This document shows, in pieces, positions 33,753 to 41,994 of a DNA stretch of 64,000 nucleotides. Below the pieces are notes generated by a model. The model was not told the origin of the DNA and did not search any database. It saw nothing but the letters and a program-made list of their open reading frames with translations. Both the position numbers and the translations under genes were made by a program. This stretch comes from Paenibacillus_E oryzisoli_A (lineage in GTDB: Bacteria; Bacillota; Bacilli; Paenibacillales; NBRC-103111): positions 186,001 to 250,000 of the forward strand of contig NZ_JBCMUN010000005.1 in NCBI RefSeq assembly GCF_050467285.1, in the 5' to 3' direction. Positions within the stretch are counted from its first letter, which is position 1. The number at the start of each line of letters is the position of its first letter.

Positions 33753-35476
33753 GACAACAGCGATTACTGAATCCAACGCTGCGGGATGTTCCCAACGACG
33801 CGGAAGTGGCGAGCCACCGCCTCATGCTGCGTGCAGGTCTGATCCGCCAGCTGTCCAGCGGCATTTATTCCTACCTGCCACTCGGCCTGCAAGCCTTGCA
33901 TAACATCGAGCGCATCATCCGTGAAGAAATGGATCGCGCCGGCGCGCAAGAGATGCTGATGCCGGCACTGCATCCTGCTGAGTTGTGGCAGGCATCCGGC
34001 CGCTGGGACGTGTACGGTCCAGAGCTGATGCGGCTCTCCGACCGGCATGGGCGGGATTTTGCCCTCGGCGCTACGCATGAAGAAGTCATTACAACCATTG
34101 TCCGAGATGAAATTTCTTCCTATAAAAAGCTGCCTGTCACGCTTTACCAAATCCAGACGAAATATCGCGACGAGCGCAGACCGCGCTTCGGCCTCTTGCG
34201 GGGACGCGAGTTTCTCATGAAGGACGCGTACTCGTTCGACCGCTCTGCGGAGGGGCTGGACGCCAGCTATCAGGCGATGTATGACGCGTATACGCGGATT
34301 TTTGATCGCTGCGGACTGACGTTCCGCGCGGTTGAAGCGGATTCCGGCGCCATCGGCGGCACGGATACGCATGAATTTATGGCGCTCGCCGATATCGGCG
34401 AGGACACGATTGTTCACTGTCCGGCGTGCCACTATGCGGCGAACTTGGAGAAAGCGGTTGGTGTGCTGCCCCAGGCGGAGAGCGTGACGGACAACGGCAC
34501 TGATTCGTTGGCGCCGATATCCGTCAGCACACCGCAAATCACAACCATCAAACAGCTCAGCCAGTATTTGAACATGCCGGCGAGCCGCATCATCAAATCC
34601 ATCGCGCTCAGCGTCGATGGCGCTCCGGTCATCGTGCTGCTCCGAGGTGATCTCGAGCTGAATGAAATTAAAGTGAAGAACGCGTTAGGCGCATCTGACG
34701 TTGCTATGCTCTCTGACGAAGAAATACGGCGCATTGGCTCCGTGCCTGGCTTTATCGGACCGCTCGGCCTAGCGCAAGCGCAGGTGCGCCTCATCGCCGA
34801 TGATTCGATTCAACGGCTGACCGGCGCGGTCATCGGCGCAAACGTCGCTGACTATCACTACACCGGGGTTGACGCCTCGCGCGATCTGGCAGGCGTCACC
34901 TACCACGACCTTCGCAATGTCAGCGAAGGTGAGAACTGCCATAGCTGCGGCGAGACACTCGCCTTCGCCAGAGGCATCGAGCTTGGCCACGTGTTCAAGC
35001 TCGGCACCAAATACAGCGCGCAGCTCGGCGCGACCTTCGCGGACGAACAAGGCGATGTGCAGCCGTTTATTATGGGCTGCTACGGCATCGGCGTCTCCCG
35101 CGTGCTGGCCGCAGTCGTCGAGCAAAACCATGACGAGCACGGCATCGTCTGGCCGGCTGCTATCGCGCCATACGGCGTACATCTGCTTACGGTACAAACG
35201 CAAAATGCCGAGGCGATGACGCTCTCGGAAGAGCTATACAACCGGCTGCGGCAAGCTGGCCTTTCAGTCCTTTGGGATGACCGAGACGAACGTCCCGGCG
35301 TCAAATTCAAGGATGCCGACCTGCTCGGCATGCCCTTTCGCTTAACCATCGGTAAAAAAGCCGCTGACCGCATCGTCGAATGCAAAAACCGGCGCAGCGG
35401 GGAGCAAATTGAGCTCTCTTTTGAGCAAATCGTCGCTTACTGCCAATCACATCTCAATCAGGAGGATTCCCTATGA
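33749..35476 (+). CDS. proS: Prolyl-tRNA synthetase, bacterial type with YbaK-like editing domain
   Basis: 575-aa class II synthetase. Motif 2 is at FRDEISSYKKLPVTLYQIQT-like positions (KYRDERRPRFGLLRGREFLM), motif 3 at GCYGIGVSRVLAAVVEQNHD. An insertion of about 160 residues between motifs 2 and 3 carries the YbaK-like editing domain (TIKQLSQYLNMPASRIIKSI). It is inserted between proB and proA with 4-bp ATGA overlaps on both sides, so it is translated as part of the proline operon under the T-box. Many Bacillota carry proS elsewhere near rseP/polC; a second copy may exist outside the window. Confidence 0.94.
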   Translation: MRQQRLLNPTLRDVPNDAEVASHRLMLRAGLIRQLSSGIYSYLPLGLQALHNIERIIREEMDRAGAQEMLMPALHPAELWQASGRWDVYGPELMRLSDRHGRDFALGATHEEVITTIVRDEISSYKKLPVTLYQIQTKYRDERRPRFGLLRGREFLMKDAYSFDRSAEGLDASYQAMYDAYTRIFDRCGLTFRAVEADSGAIGGTDTHEFMALADIGEDTIVHCPACHYAANLEKAVGVLPQAESVTDNGTDSLAPISVSTPQITTIKQLSQYLNMPASRIIKSIALSVDGAPVIVLLRGDLELNEIKVKNALGASDVAMLSDEEIRRIGSVPGFIGPLGLAQAQVRLIADDSIQRLTGAVIGANVADYHYTGVDASRDLAGVTYHDLRNVSEGENCHSCGETLAFARGIELGHVFKLGTKYSAQLGATFADEQGDVQPFIMGCYGIGVSRVLAAVVEQNHDEHGIVWPAAIAPYGVHLLTVQTQNAEAMTLSEELYNRLRQAGLSVLWDDRDERPGVKFKDADLLGMPFRLTIGKKAADRIVECKNRRSGEQIELSFEQIVAYCQSHLNQEDSL

Positions 35477-36720
35477 GTGAAGTCGTACAAAAATCCAAGC
35501 TTGCCAAAGTGGCCGCCGGGTCGATGGGCACCTTGACGACGCAGCAAAAAAACGAGGCGCTGCTACTCATGGCAGACGCCCTTGTCACCGAAACGGCGGC
35601 AATCATTGCCGCGAACGCCAAAGATTTGCAGCGCGGCCGTGAACTCGGCACGAGCGCTTCCCTGCTGGACCGCCTCATGTTGAACAAATCACGCATTGCG
35701 GCGATTGCCGAAGGGCTGCGCCAAATCGCGGAGCTGCCGGACCCTGTCGGCGACACGCTAGAAACGTTCGACCGTCCGAACGGGCTGCGCATCCACAAAA
35801 TCCGCGTGCCGCTCGGCGTCATCGGCATTATTTATGAAGCGCGTCCGAACGTAACCGTCGATGCTGCCGGCCTCTGCCTCAAAACCGGCAACGCCGTCGT
35901 GCTGCGCGGCGGCTCCGCTGCCCTGCATTCCAACGAGAAAATCGTAGAAGTGCTGCACGGTGCCCTGGAGCGTTCCGCCATTCCGGCGAATGCGCTGCAA
36001 TTGATTTTGAATGCCGACCGCAGCTCCGTTGACGAAATGCTCAAGCTGAACGGCCTCATCGATGTGCTGATCCCGCGCGGCGGCCATTCGCTTATTCAAA
36101 ATGTTGTCAATAACGCCTCAGTCCCGGTCATTGAAACAGGCGCAGGGGTATGTCATACTTTTATAGATGAAAGTGCTGATCTGGCGATGGCGATCCGTAT
36201 TGCGATCAATGCCAAAGCGCAGCGCCCTTCCGTCTGCAACAGCATGGAAACGCTGCTCGTGCATGAAGCTTTTGCGGCGAAGCATCTGTCTGCCGTTGCT
36301 GAAGCTTTCCGCGGAGCCAACGTTGAATTGCGCGGCGATAGCGAGGCTTTGGCCCTCGTGCCAAGCATGAACGAAGCCGTCGATAGCGACTGGGGCACGG
36401 AGTATGGCGACTACATTTTAGCGGTCAAAGTCGTGTCTGGCCTGGATGAAGCGTTAGAGCATATCCGCACGTACGGCACCATGCATTCCGAATGCATCGT
36501 CACCGAAAATGCGGCGAACGCCGAAAGATTCTTGCAGGAAGTCGATGCGGCTGCCGTGTATCACAACGCGTCCACTCGTTTCACGGACGGTTTTGAATTC
36601 GGTTTTGGTGCGGAAATCGGCATTTCCACCCAGAAGCTGCACGCTCGCGGTCCTATGGGACTGCCAGCTCTCACATCAACCAAATACCGCGTTTATGGCA
36701 GCGGCCAAATTCGCGAATAA
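35473..36720 (+). CDS. proA: Gamma-glutamyl phosphate reductase
   Basis: Second step of proline synthesis, NADPH-dependent reduction to glutamate semialdehyde. 415 aa, normal length, aldehyde-dehydrogenase fold. The active cysteine lies in QRPSVCNSMETLLVHE; nucleotide-binding parts include GVIGIIYEARPNVTVDAAGL. AGGAGG precedes the ATG and the gene overlaps proS by 4 bp, so ProB and ProA are still made together despite the synthetase between them. Confidence 0.96.
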   Translation: MSEVVQKSKLAKVAAGSMGTLTTQQKNEALLLMADALVTETAAIIAANAKDLQRGRELGTSASLLDRLMLNKSRIAAIAEGLRQIAELPDPVGDTLETFDRPNGLRIHKIRVPLGVIGIIYEARPNVTVDAAGLCLKTGNAVVLRGGSAALHSNEKIVEVLHGALERSAIPANALQLILNADRSSVDEMLKLNGLIDVLIPRGGHSLIQNVVNNASVPVIETGAGVCHTFIDESADLAMAIRIAINAKAQRPSVCNSMETLLVHEAFAAKHLSAVAEAFRGANVELRGDSEALALVPSMNEAVDSDWGTEYGDYILAVKVVSGLDEALEHIRTYGTMHSECIVTENAANAERFLQEVDAAAVYHNASTRFTDGFEFGFGAEIGISTQKLHARGPMGLPALTSTKYRVYGSGQIRE

Positions 36721-36747
36721 TAAGCTCAACTAAAAGGAGGTAGCCCT

Positions 36748-37617
36748 ATGTCTTTACAACTCTCTCAAGCCAAAATCGCCTTCGTCGGCGCAGGCTCTAT
36801 GGCTGAAGCGATCGTGCGCGGTCTGATTCAGACCGAAGTTGCGCAGCCAGGCAACATTTACATGATGAACCGCTCCAATCAAGACCGCTTGGCTTACCTG
36901 CGCTCGGAATATGGGCTGAACGCCTCCTCCGATTTGCAAACGAAAGAAGACTACATCGCCGGCGCCGACATTATCGTGCTGTGCATGAAGCCGAAAGACG
37001 TGGAATCCTCCTTTGCCGAGCTTCGCTCGCAGCTGCGTGAGAATCAGCTCCTCGTCTCTGTCATCGCAGGCCTGTCCGTTGCGAAAACGGAAGCTTTGCT
37101 GGATACCCGCATGGGTATCGTGCGTACGATGCCGAATACGTCTTCCACGATCGGCTTAGGTGCAACAGGCATGAGCTTTTCGTCCAATGTGAACGAGACG
37201 TATCGTGGACTGGCGATTCAAATGTTTGAAGCTGTCGGTATCGTGAGCGTCGTGGACGAAGACAAACTGGAGATCGTCACCGGCGTATCTGGCAGCGGCC
37301 CGGCTTATGTGTACTATTTTATGGAAGCGATGACCCAAGCCGGCATCGACGGCGGCCTCTCCCTGGAGGATGCAAAGCAGCTCACGCTGCAAACGGTGCT
37401 CGGCGCTGCCCATATGGTGCAGCATACGAATGAGGAACCGGCTGAGCTTCGCCGCAAGGTTACTTCACCGAACGGCGCGACAGCCGCTGCGATTGAAGCG
37501 CTCGACCGCTTCCAGTTCCGCGAAGGCATCATTCAGGCGGTTAATCGTTCCGCTGAACGCTCCAAAGAAATGGGCGAGCAAATCGCCGCGGCCAGTACGG
37601 CCGGCAAATCCGTATAA
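36748..37617 (+). CDS. proC: Pyrroline-5-carboxylate reductase
   Basis: Last step of proline synthesis, reduction of pyrroline-5-carboxylate. 289 aa. The N-terminal Rossmann motif FVGAGSMAEAIVRGL and the family signature region EELRRKVTSPNGATAAAIEA (seen as PAELRRKVTSPNGATAAAIE) are clear. AAAAGGAGG precedes the ATG. It follows proA by 27 bp and precedes mtnW by 18 bp, completing the proline pathway in one operon. Confidence 0.95.
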   Translation: MSLQLSQAKIAFVGAGSMAEAIVRGLIQTEVAQPGNIYMMNRSNQDRLAYLRSEYGLNASSDLQTKEDYIAGADIIVLCMKPKDVESSFAELRSQLRENQLLVSVIAGLSVAKTEALLDTRMGIVRTMPNTSSTIGLGATGMSFSSNVNETYRGLAIQMFEAVGIVSVVDEDKLEIVTGVSGSGPAYVYYFMEAMTQAGIDGGLSLEDAKQLTLQTVLGAAHMVQHTNEEPAELRRKVTSPNGATAAAIEALDRFQFREGIIQAVNRSAERSKEMGEQIAAASTAGKSV

Positions 37618-37635
37618 AGCAGGTGAAGATTGACC

Positions 37636-38904
37636 ATGAGTGCTTATTGTTTGGCAACGTATCGGAGCTTCGACGAGAAGGCCGATTTTCATAAAAAAGC
37701 GCTGGGTATCGCCGTCGGACTGACGGTCGGTTCCTGGACGGAGCTTCCCGAAGCGCAAAAAGCAAGCATGGAGAAGCATCTGGGCAAAGTGGTCTCCGTT
37801 GACGTACACGAGCCCGCTGCCGGTGAAGGGCTCTCGAGTCGGTATGCGGACATTACGATCGCGTATCCGGATGTAAATTTTAGCCGCGACATTCCGGCGC
37901 TTCTCGTGACGGTGTTCGGCAAACTGTCTATGGACGGCAAAATCAAACTGATCGACATCAAGTTCTCGACCGACTTCCTCGCAGGCTTCCCAGGGCCGAA
38001 ATTCGGCTTGCAAGGCGTGCGCGATCTGCTTGGCGTGCAGGATCGTCCGCTGCTCATGAGCATTTTCAAATCCGTCGTGGGCTACGAGCTTCCAGCGCTG
38101 CGCGAGCAGTTTTATTTGCAAGCTGCTGGCGGCGTTGATCTCATCAAGGATGACGAGATTTTGTTCGAGAATCCGCTGACGCCAATGGAAAAACGCATTG
38201 CCGTCTGCCTCGAGGCCGCCGAGCAAGCGTCGAAGGAAACCGGCCAGAAACTGCTCTATGCCGTCAACTTGACGGGACCAACGTCTCAGCTCGCTGCCCG
38301 TGCGAAACGTGCGATCAGCGAAGGCGCAAACGCCCTGCTGTTTAACGTGCTGGCTTACGGCTTCGACGTTCTGCACGAACTGAGCACCGATCCTGAGATT
38401 AACGTACCGATCATGGCCCATCCGGCCATGGCTGGCGCTACGTATCCGTCGCCGCATTACGGTATTGCCGCATCTGTGCTTTTGGGCAAATTGATGCGGA
38501 TCGCCGGCGCGGATCTCGTTCTCTTCCCTTCCCCATACGGCTCCGTCGTCATGCCGAAGGAAGAAAATCTCGCGATCAAGCAAGTGCTTTTGACGCAAAA
38601 TTTGCGTGATGATTACAGCTATCAAGCCGGGGCTGATGCTTCCTTGAAGCTGGCAACGAGCTTCCCGGTACCGTCCGCTGGCATTCATCCGGGGATTGTT
38701 CCACTCATCCTGCGCGATTTCGGCACGGACGTGATCGTCAACGCGGGCGGCGGCATCCACGGTCATCCGATGGGGACGATTGCCGGCGGCCATGCGTTCC
38801 GTCAAGCGATTGATGCGACGCTGCAAGGCATTCATTTACGCGATTACGCCCTTACACATCCAGAATTGAAAGCAGCCATAGACACTTGGGGGATTAAAGA
38901 ATGA
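37636..38904 (+). CDS. mtnW: 2,3-diketo-5-methylthiopentyl-1-phosphate enolase (RuBisCO-like protein)
   Basis: Methionine-salvage enolase of the RuBisCO superfamily (form IV). 422 aa from the ATG at 37636, which has AGGTGA nine bases before it. The large-subunit fold is recognisable in GPKFGLQGVRDLLGVQDRPL, in the catalytic-loop equivalent GGVDLIKDDEI, and in NAGGGIHGHPMGTIAGG. These fit an enolase, not a CO2-fixing enzyme. It follows proC in the same operon and overlaps mtnX by 4 bp. Confidence 0.94.
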   Translation: MSAYCLATYRSFDEKADFHKKALGIAVGLTVGSWTELPEAQKASMEKHLGKVVSVDVHEPAAGEGLSSRYADITIAYPDVNFSRDIPALLVTVFGKLSMDGKIKLIDIKFSTDFLAGFPGPKFGLQGVRDLLGVQDRPLLMSIFKSVVGYELPALREQFYLQAAGGVDLIKDDEILFENPLTPMEKRIAVCLEAAEQASKETGQKLLYAVNLTGPTSQLAARAKRAISEGANALLFNVLAYGFDVLHELSTDPEINVPIMAHPAMAGATYPSPHYGIAASVLLGKLMRIAGADLVLFPSPYGSVVMPKEENLAIKQVLLTQNLRDDYSYQAGADASLKLATSFPVPSAGIHPGIVPLILRDFGTDVIVNAGGGIHGHPMGTIAGGHAFRQAIDATLQGIHLRDYALTHPELKAAIDTWGIKE

Positions 38905-39563
38905 GCAAGGACCGCATCATTTTTTGCGATTTTGACGGCACCATTACGGTGAACGATAATATCGTGGCGATTATGAAGCATTTTAAGCCTGAGGGCTGGG
39001 ATAAAATTGTAGACGACGTCATCGCTCAGCGCGTCTCGATTCGCGAAGGTGTCGGCGCGATGTTCGCTCTACTGCCAACGGCGCGGAAGAAGGAAGTCGT
39101 TGATTATGCCATCGGGAACGCCGTCATCCGCGACGGTTTCAAAGAGTTTGTGGCGTACTGCCGCGAACAGGGCATCAAGCTGCTGATTACAAGCGGAGGC
39201 ATCGATTTCTTTATTTATCCGCTGCTAGCGCCGTTTGATATCCCTCGTGAGCATATTTACTGCAACGCCTCCTCCTTCGAGGGGAGCACGATTGAAATTT
39301 TGTGGCCGAACGCGTGCGACGACCAATGCTCGAACGATTGCGGCATGTGCAAAACGAGCATCATCCGCTCGTACGATGCCGATCGCTACGAACGCATTAT
39401 TATTGGAGACAGCATTACGGATTTTGAAGGCGCCAAGCTTGTCGATACGATTTTTGCCCGATCGCATTTAATCGACCGATGTGAACAGCTGGGGTATCCG
39501 TACTATGCTTTTGATACCTTCTTCGACATTATGAAGCAATTGGAGGCTGAACCGGTTCTATGA
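38901..39563 (+). CDS. mtnX: 2-hydroxy-3-keto-5-methylthiopentenyl-1-phosphate phosphatase
   Basis: HAD-superfamily phosphatase of 220 aa acting after MtnW. The nucleophile motif FCDFDGTIT is at residues 8-16, motif II LLITSGG in the middle, and motif IV IIIGDSITDFEGA. A cysteine cluster (CDDQCSNDCGMCK) follows the cap. It overlaps mtnW and mtnB by 4 bp each, giving the tight mtnWXB unit known from Bacillus. Confidence 0.94.
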   Translation: MSKDRIIFCDFDGTITVNDNIVAIMKHFKPEGWDKIVDDVIAQRVSIREGVGAMFALLPTARKKEVVDYAIGNAVIRDGFKEFVAYCREQGIKLLITSGGIDFFIYPLLAPFDIPREHIYCNASSFEGSTIEILWPNACDDQCSNDCGMCKTSIIRSYDADRYERIIIGDSITDFEGAKLVDTIFARSHLIDRCEQLGYPYYAFDTFFDIMKQLEAEPVL

Positions 39564-40195
39564 CGATTCGATTGGAAGATAAACAACGCGCTTATGCCGA
39601 ACTGCGCGACATTAAAGCAAACCTCGCGGCACGCGGATGGTTCCCGGCGACAAGCGGCAACTTGTCCGTGCGGGTGGGGGATTTTGAACCGGGGGCGTTC
39701 ACGTTCGCGATTACGTCCAGTGGGAAAGACAAATCCGTGTCTACACCGGAAGACTTTCTGCTGGTGAACGAGAAAGGTGTCGCTGTCGAAGCGACGAGCC
39801 TCAAGCCATCTGCCGAAACGCTGATTCACAGCGAGATTTATCGCTTAACCGGTGCAGGCGCCATTTTCCACGTACATACGGTGTTCAACAACCTGGCATC
39901 CGAACTGTACGCGGAGCGCGGCTCCATCCCGGTTGACGGTGTTGAGCTGATCAAAGGCTTCAACATCTGGGAAGAGGAAGCGCAGATCGAGATTCCCATT
40001 CTGCCGAACTACGCGGAAATCCCGCGTATCGCCGAACTCGTCGAAGGCGCGCTCGTGCCGCGCATTCCCGGCATCGTGCTGCGCAAGCACGGCATTTACG
40101 CTTGGGGCGCAAATGCGTTCGAAGCGAAACGCCATCTGGAGGCGTTCGAGTTCCTTTTCGAGTATGTGTATCGCCTGCACCTGCTGAAGAAATAG
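39560..40195 (+). CDS. mtnB: Methylthioribulose-1-phosphate dehydratase
   Basis: Class II aldolase-fold zinc enzyme of 211 aa that dehydrates methylthioribulose 1-phosphate. The zinc histidines are in FHVHTVFNN and in the C-terminal RKHGIYAWG; the N-terminal block RGWFPATSGNLSVRV is typical. It is the last gene of the operon and ends 12 bp before a strong terminator. mtnA, mtnK and mtnD, needed for a complete cycle, are not in this window. Confidence 0.94.
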   Translation: MTIRLEDKQRAYAELRDIKANLAARGWFPATSGNLSVRVGDFEPGAFTFAITSSGKDKSVSTPEDFLLVNEKGVAVEATSLKPSAETLIHSEIYRLTGAGAIFHVHTVFNNLASELYAERGSIPVDGVELIKGFNIWEEEAQIEIPILPNYAEIPRIAELVEGALVPRIPGIVLRKHGIYAWGANAFEAKRHLEAFEFLFEYVYRLHLLKK

Positions 40196-40207
40196 AGGTT
40201 GTGTAAC

Positions 40208-40248
40208 GCGCTCGGCCCGGTTTTGCGGGTCGGGCGCTTTTGCTTTTT
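40208..40248 (+). terminator. Strong terminator of the proB-mtnB operon
   Basis: A 12-bp stem (40208-40219 with 40226-40237, two G-T pairs) and 6-nt loop are followed by TTTTGCTTTTT. Confidence 0.9.
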
Positions 40249-40334
40249 GGGAAGTATCCCTTTTACTCAGGTCGAGCTTCCCGCTGCGGGGCTTGCTCGT
40301 ACCGCATAGGCTGTCTGCCTTAACATGCACATGC

Positions 40335-40580
40335 TACTCTACTCTATTCTACTCTACTCTACTCTACTCATCTCACCCACCAGCCAGATAATCAGCGTGT
40401 GCCCACTTGTCGTTCTCCTCCACACACATACTACTTTTTTGTACTTCACTCACTCACTCACCACATGATCAGTCGTTTGCCCACTTGCCACCCTCCTCCA
40501 CACACATGCTACTCTTTTCCTCTTCATCTCACCAACTAGCCATATGATCAGCCGATTGCCACTTACCATCCCTCCGTCTG
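40335..40580. repeat. CTACT tandem repeat and three imperfect ~75-bp repeats
   Basis: A run of CTACT/CTATT units (about 40332-40368) leads into three imperfect copies of a unit with a shared order: ATCAG near its middle (ATAATCAGCG, ATGATCAGTC, ATGATCAGCC), then GCCCACTTG/GCCACTTAC, then CTCCTCCACACACATACTACT or a close form. Copies start near 40370, 40447 and 40523. No gene is supported here. Confidence 0.6.
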
Positions 40581-40629
40581 CTTTCAAATTACTGCTTCCC
40601 CACGCCCTTCAAGCGCCCCGTCTCACTCA

Positions 40630-40822
40630 CCTGCAAAAAATACAGTAAATTTCCCCAAAATCACGTTTTTTGCGATAGTTACTGCAAATCGTACATCTAA
40701 TTTGATCATCTACATCGAAATTTGGCCGAATATCCCTGTCTCGAGTAAAATTAACTGCACAAAATACAGGATCTTCGTCCAAATCACCCCATTCGGCCAG
40801 AATTACCTGTACTAAATACATC
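40630..40822. repeat. Four related 20-bp motifs at about 52-bp steps
   Basis: Copies start at 40630 (CCTGCAAAAAATACAG), 40681 (ACTGCAAATCGTACAT), 40754 (ACTGCACAAAATACAG) and 40806 (CCTGTACTAAATACAT). Steps are 51, 73 and 52 bp. Parts of the spacers are also alike (CAAAATCAC/CAAATCAC; TTGGCCGAA/TCGGCCAGAA). The arrangement mirrors those at 4039 and 59423. Confidence 0.6.
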
Positions 40823-40846
40823 TTCTATCCTGAGGCAAGGAGAGGA

Positions 40847-40975
40847 GGCTTGTGGTCGGGCTTGTGGTCGGGCTTGTGGTCGGGCTTGTGGTCGGGCTTG
40901 TGGTCGGGCTTGTGGTCCGACTTGTGGTCGGGCTTGGGTCGGGATTGTGAGCGGGCTTGTGGTCCGACTTGTAGT
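40847..40975. repeat. 12-bp minisatellite GGCTTGTGGTCG
   Basis: About seven near-identical tandem units (40847-40930) followed by degenerate ones to about 40975. On the minus strand two overlapping frames would encode PDHK or SPTT repeats, but neither has a ribosome-binding site or a recognisable domain, so it is listed as a repeat. Confidence 0.8.
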
Positions 40976-41221
40976 TCGGATTGGTGATTGTACATGTGGT
41001 CAGCCCTGCGAATGAGCCTGCGCTTAGGCTTGTTATTGAGCTTATACCTGAGCTTGTAGTCCGACCCGCGACGGGACTCGTGTTCGCCCAATGACAAAGC
41101 TTCCACCAGCCCCCCAGCAAACGCAAAAAACGCCACTCCCCCGCTCCATACGGGGAGGTGGCGTCTTCGGCGTCCTCGGCTTCTTCACTTTCCTCCGGCT
41201 TCTACGCCGTCCTCAACGCCG

Positions 41222-41905
41222 CTACCGCGACTGCCTAAACCGCTGCGCGTATTCCTTCGCCTGATCCGGCGTGGAAACCCGATTGCGGCTCCAATCGAGC
41301 AGGATCCGGTCAATGTACCGGAAGTGTACTTTGCCGGCAAATACGGCCTCTTTCAGCGCCGACAAAATGAGTTCTTCCTTGTACTGGTCCCTGTCCAGCC
41401 AATTGGAGATAGTCTCCAGCTCCATCGGGGTCAACGGCCGCGCGAATTCGCTCTCGAACGCGGTAAAAATGTTCCGCGCCGTCTTCTCCTCAAACGGCGC
41501 TGACGGCCGGATCGCGGCCATCTCTTTGAGCTGTTGCTCGGCTACCCGCTTCGCCAGCTTGAGATAGAGCGGCTTCAGGTTATACACTTCGCTGATCAGC
41601 CGCGTCGCTTCGTCCGTCTTCTCATCAATCGTGATAAACTGCTCGTGAATCAGCTTTTGCAAGCTGCCAATGACCGACTCGGGCGCTGCCGACATGCGCG
41701 CTTGAATTTCCTCAATCGTCGGAAAGCTGTTTTTCTCTTTATCGACGAAGGCGATCAAATGAATGAGCGTCATCACGTCGATCTCACTCAGCTGCATCCC
41801 GCGGTAATGCTTGAGGAGCAAACCGGGAACCGAAACCGTTCCCTCCTCCAAGCTGCTTAGCAGAATAGCTTCCGCTTTTTGCTGTATATTCATTGCACTG
41901 CTCAA
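41222..41905 (-). CDS. dnaD: DnaD-like replication initiation protein
   Basis: 227 aa, primosome component that helps load the replicative helicase. The N-terminal winged helix (about 1-100) and the C-terminal DnaB_2/DnaD domain (about 135-215) are visible, the latter ending in the family motif YIDRILLDW. A TTG start at 41905 is supported by AAAGGGGGAG six bases upstream; the ATG four codons later is too far from it. It follows asnS as in Bacillus subtilis. Confidence 0.9.
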   Translation of the reverse strand: MSSAMNIQQKAEAILLSSLEEGTVSVPGLLLKHYRGMQLSEIDVMTLIHLIAFVDKEKNSFPTIEEIQARMSAAPESVIGSLQKLIHEQFITIDEKTDEATRLISEVYNLKPLYLKLAKRVAEQQLKEMAAIRPSAPFEEKTARNIFTAFESEFARPLTPMELETISNWLDRDQYKEELILSALKEAVFAGKVHFRYIDRILLDWSRNRVSTPDQAKEYAQRFRQSR

Positions 41906-41994
41906 CCGCCGCTCCCCCTTTCTCCCCTCACATTCATAGCATCATGACGCTGCACGCGCCAAGGAGACTCCTGTCAACCGGCGAGTCCGCTTGA

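Noticed and set aside
37465..38835. 456-codon minus-strand open frame antisense to proC/mtnW
   Set aside because: Shadow frame: His/Arg-rich, no domain, and fully covered by two certain genes.
40630..40822. CRISPR-like appearance of short repeats with ~30-bp gaps
   Set aside because: Repeats are diverged and short, steps vary (51-73 bp), only four copies occur, and there are no cas genes. The clusters at 4.0 and 59.4 kb have the same problem.
40812..41136. Two overlapping ~103-codon minus-strand frames with TSPT or PDHK repeats
   Set aside because: Both come from the 12-bp minisatellite read in two frames; a repeat unit divisible by three keeps any frame open. No good start signal.
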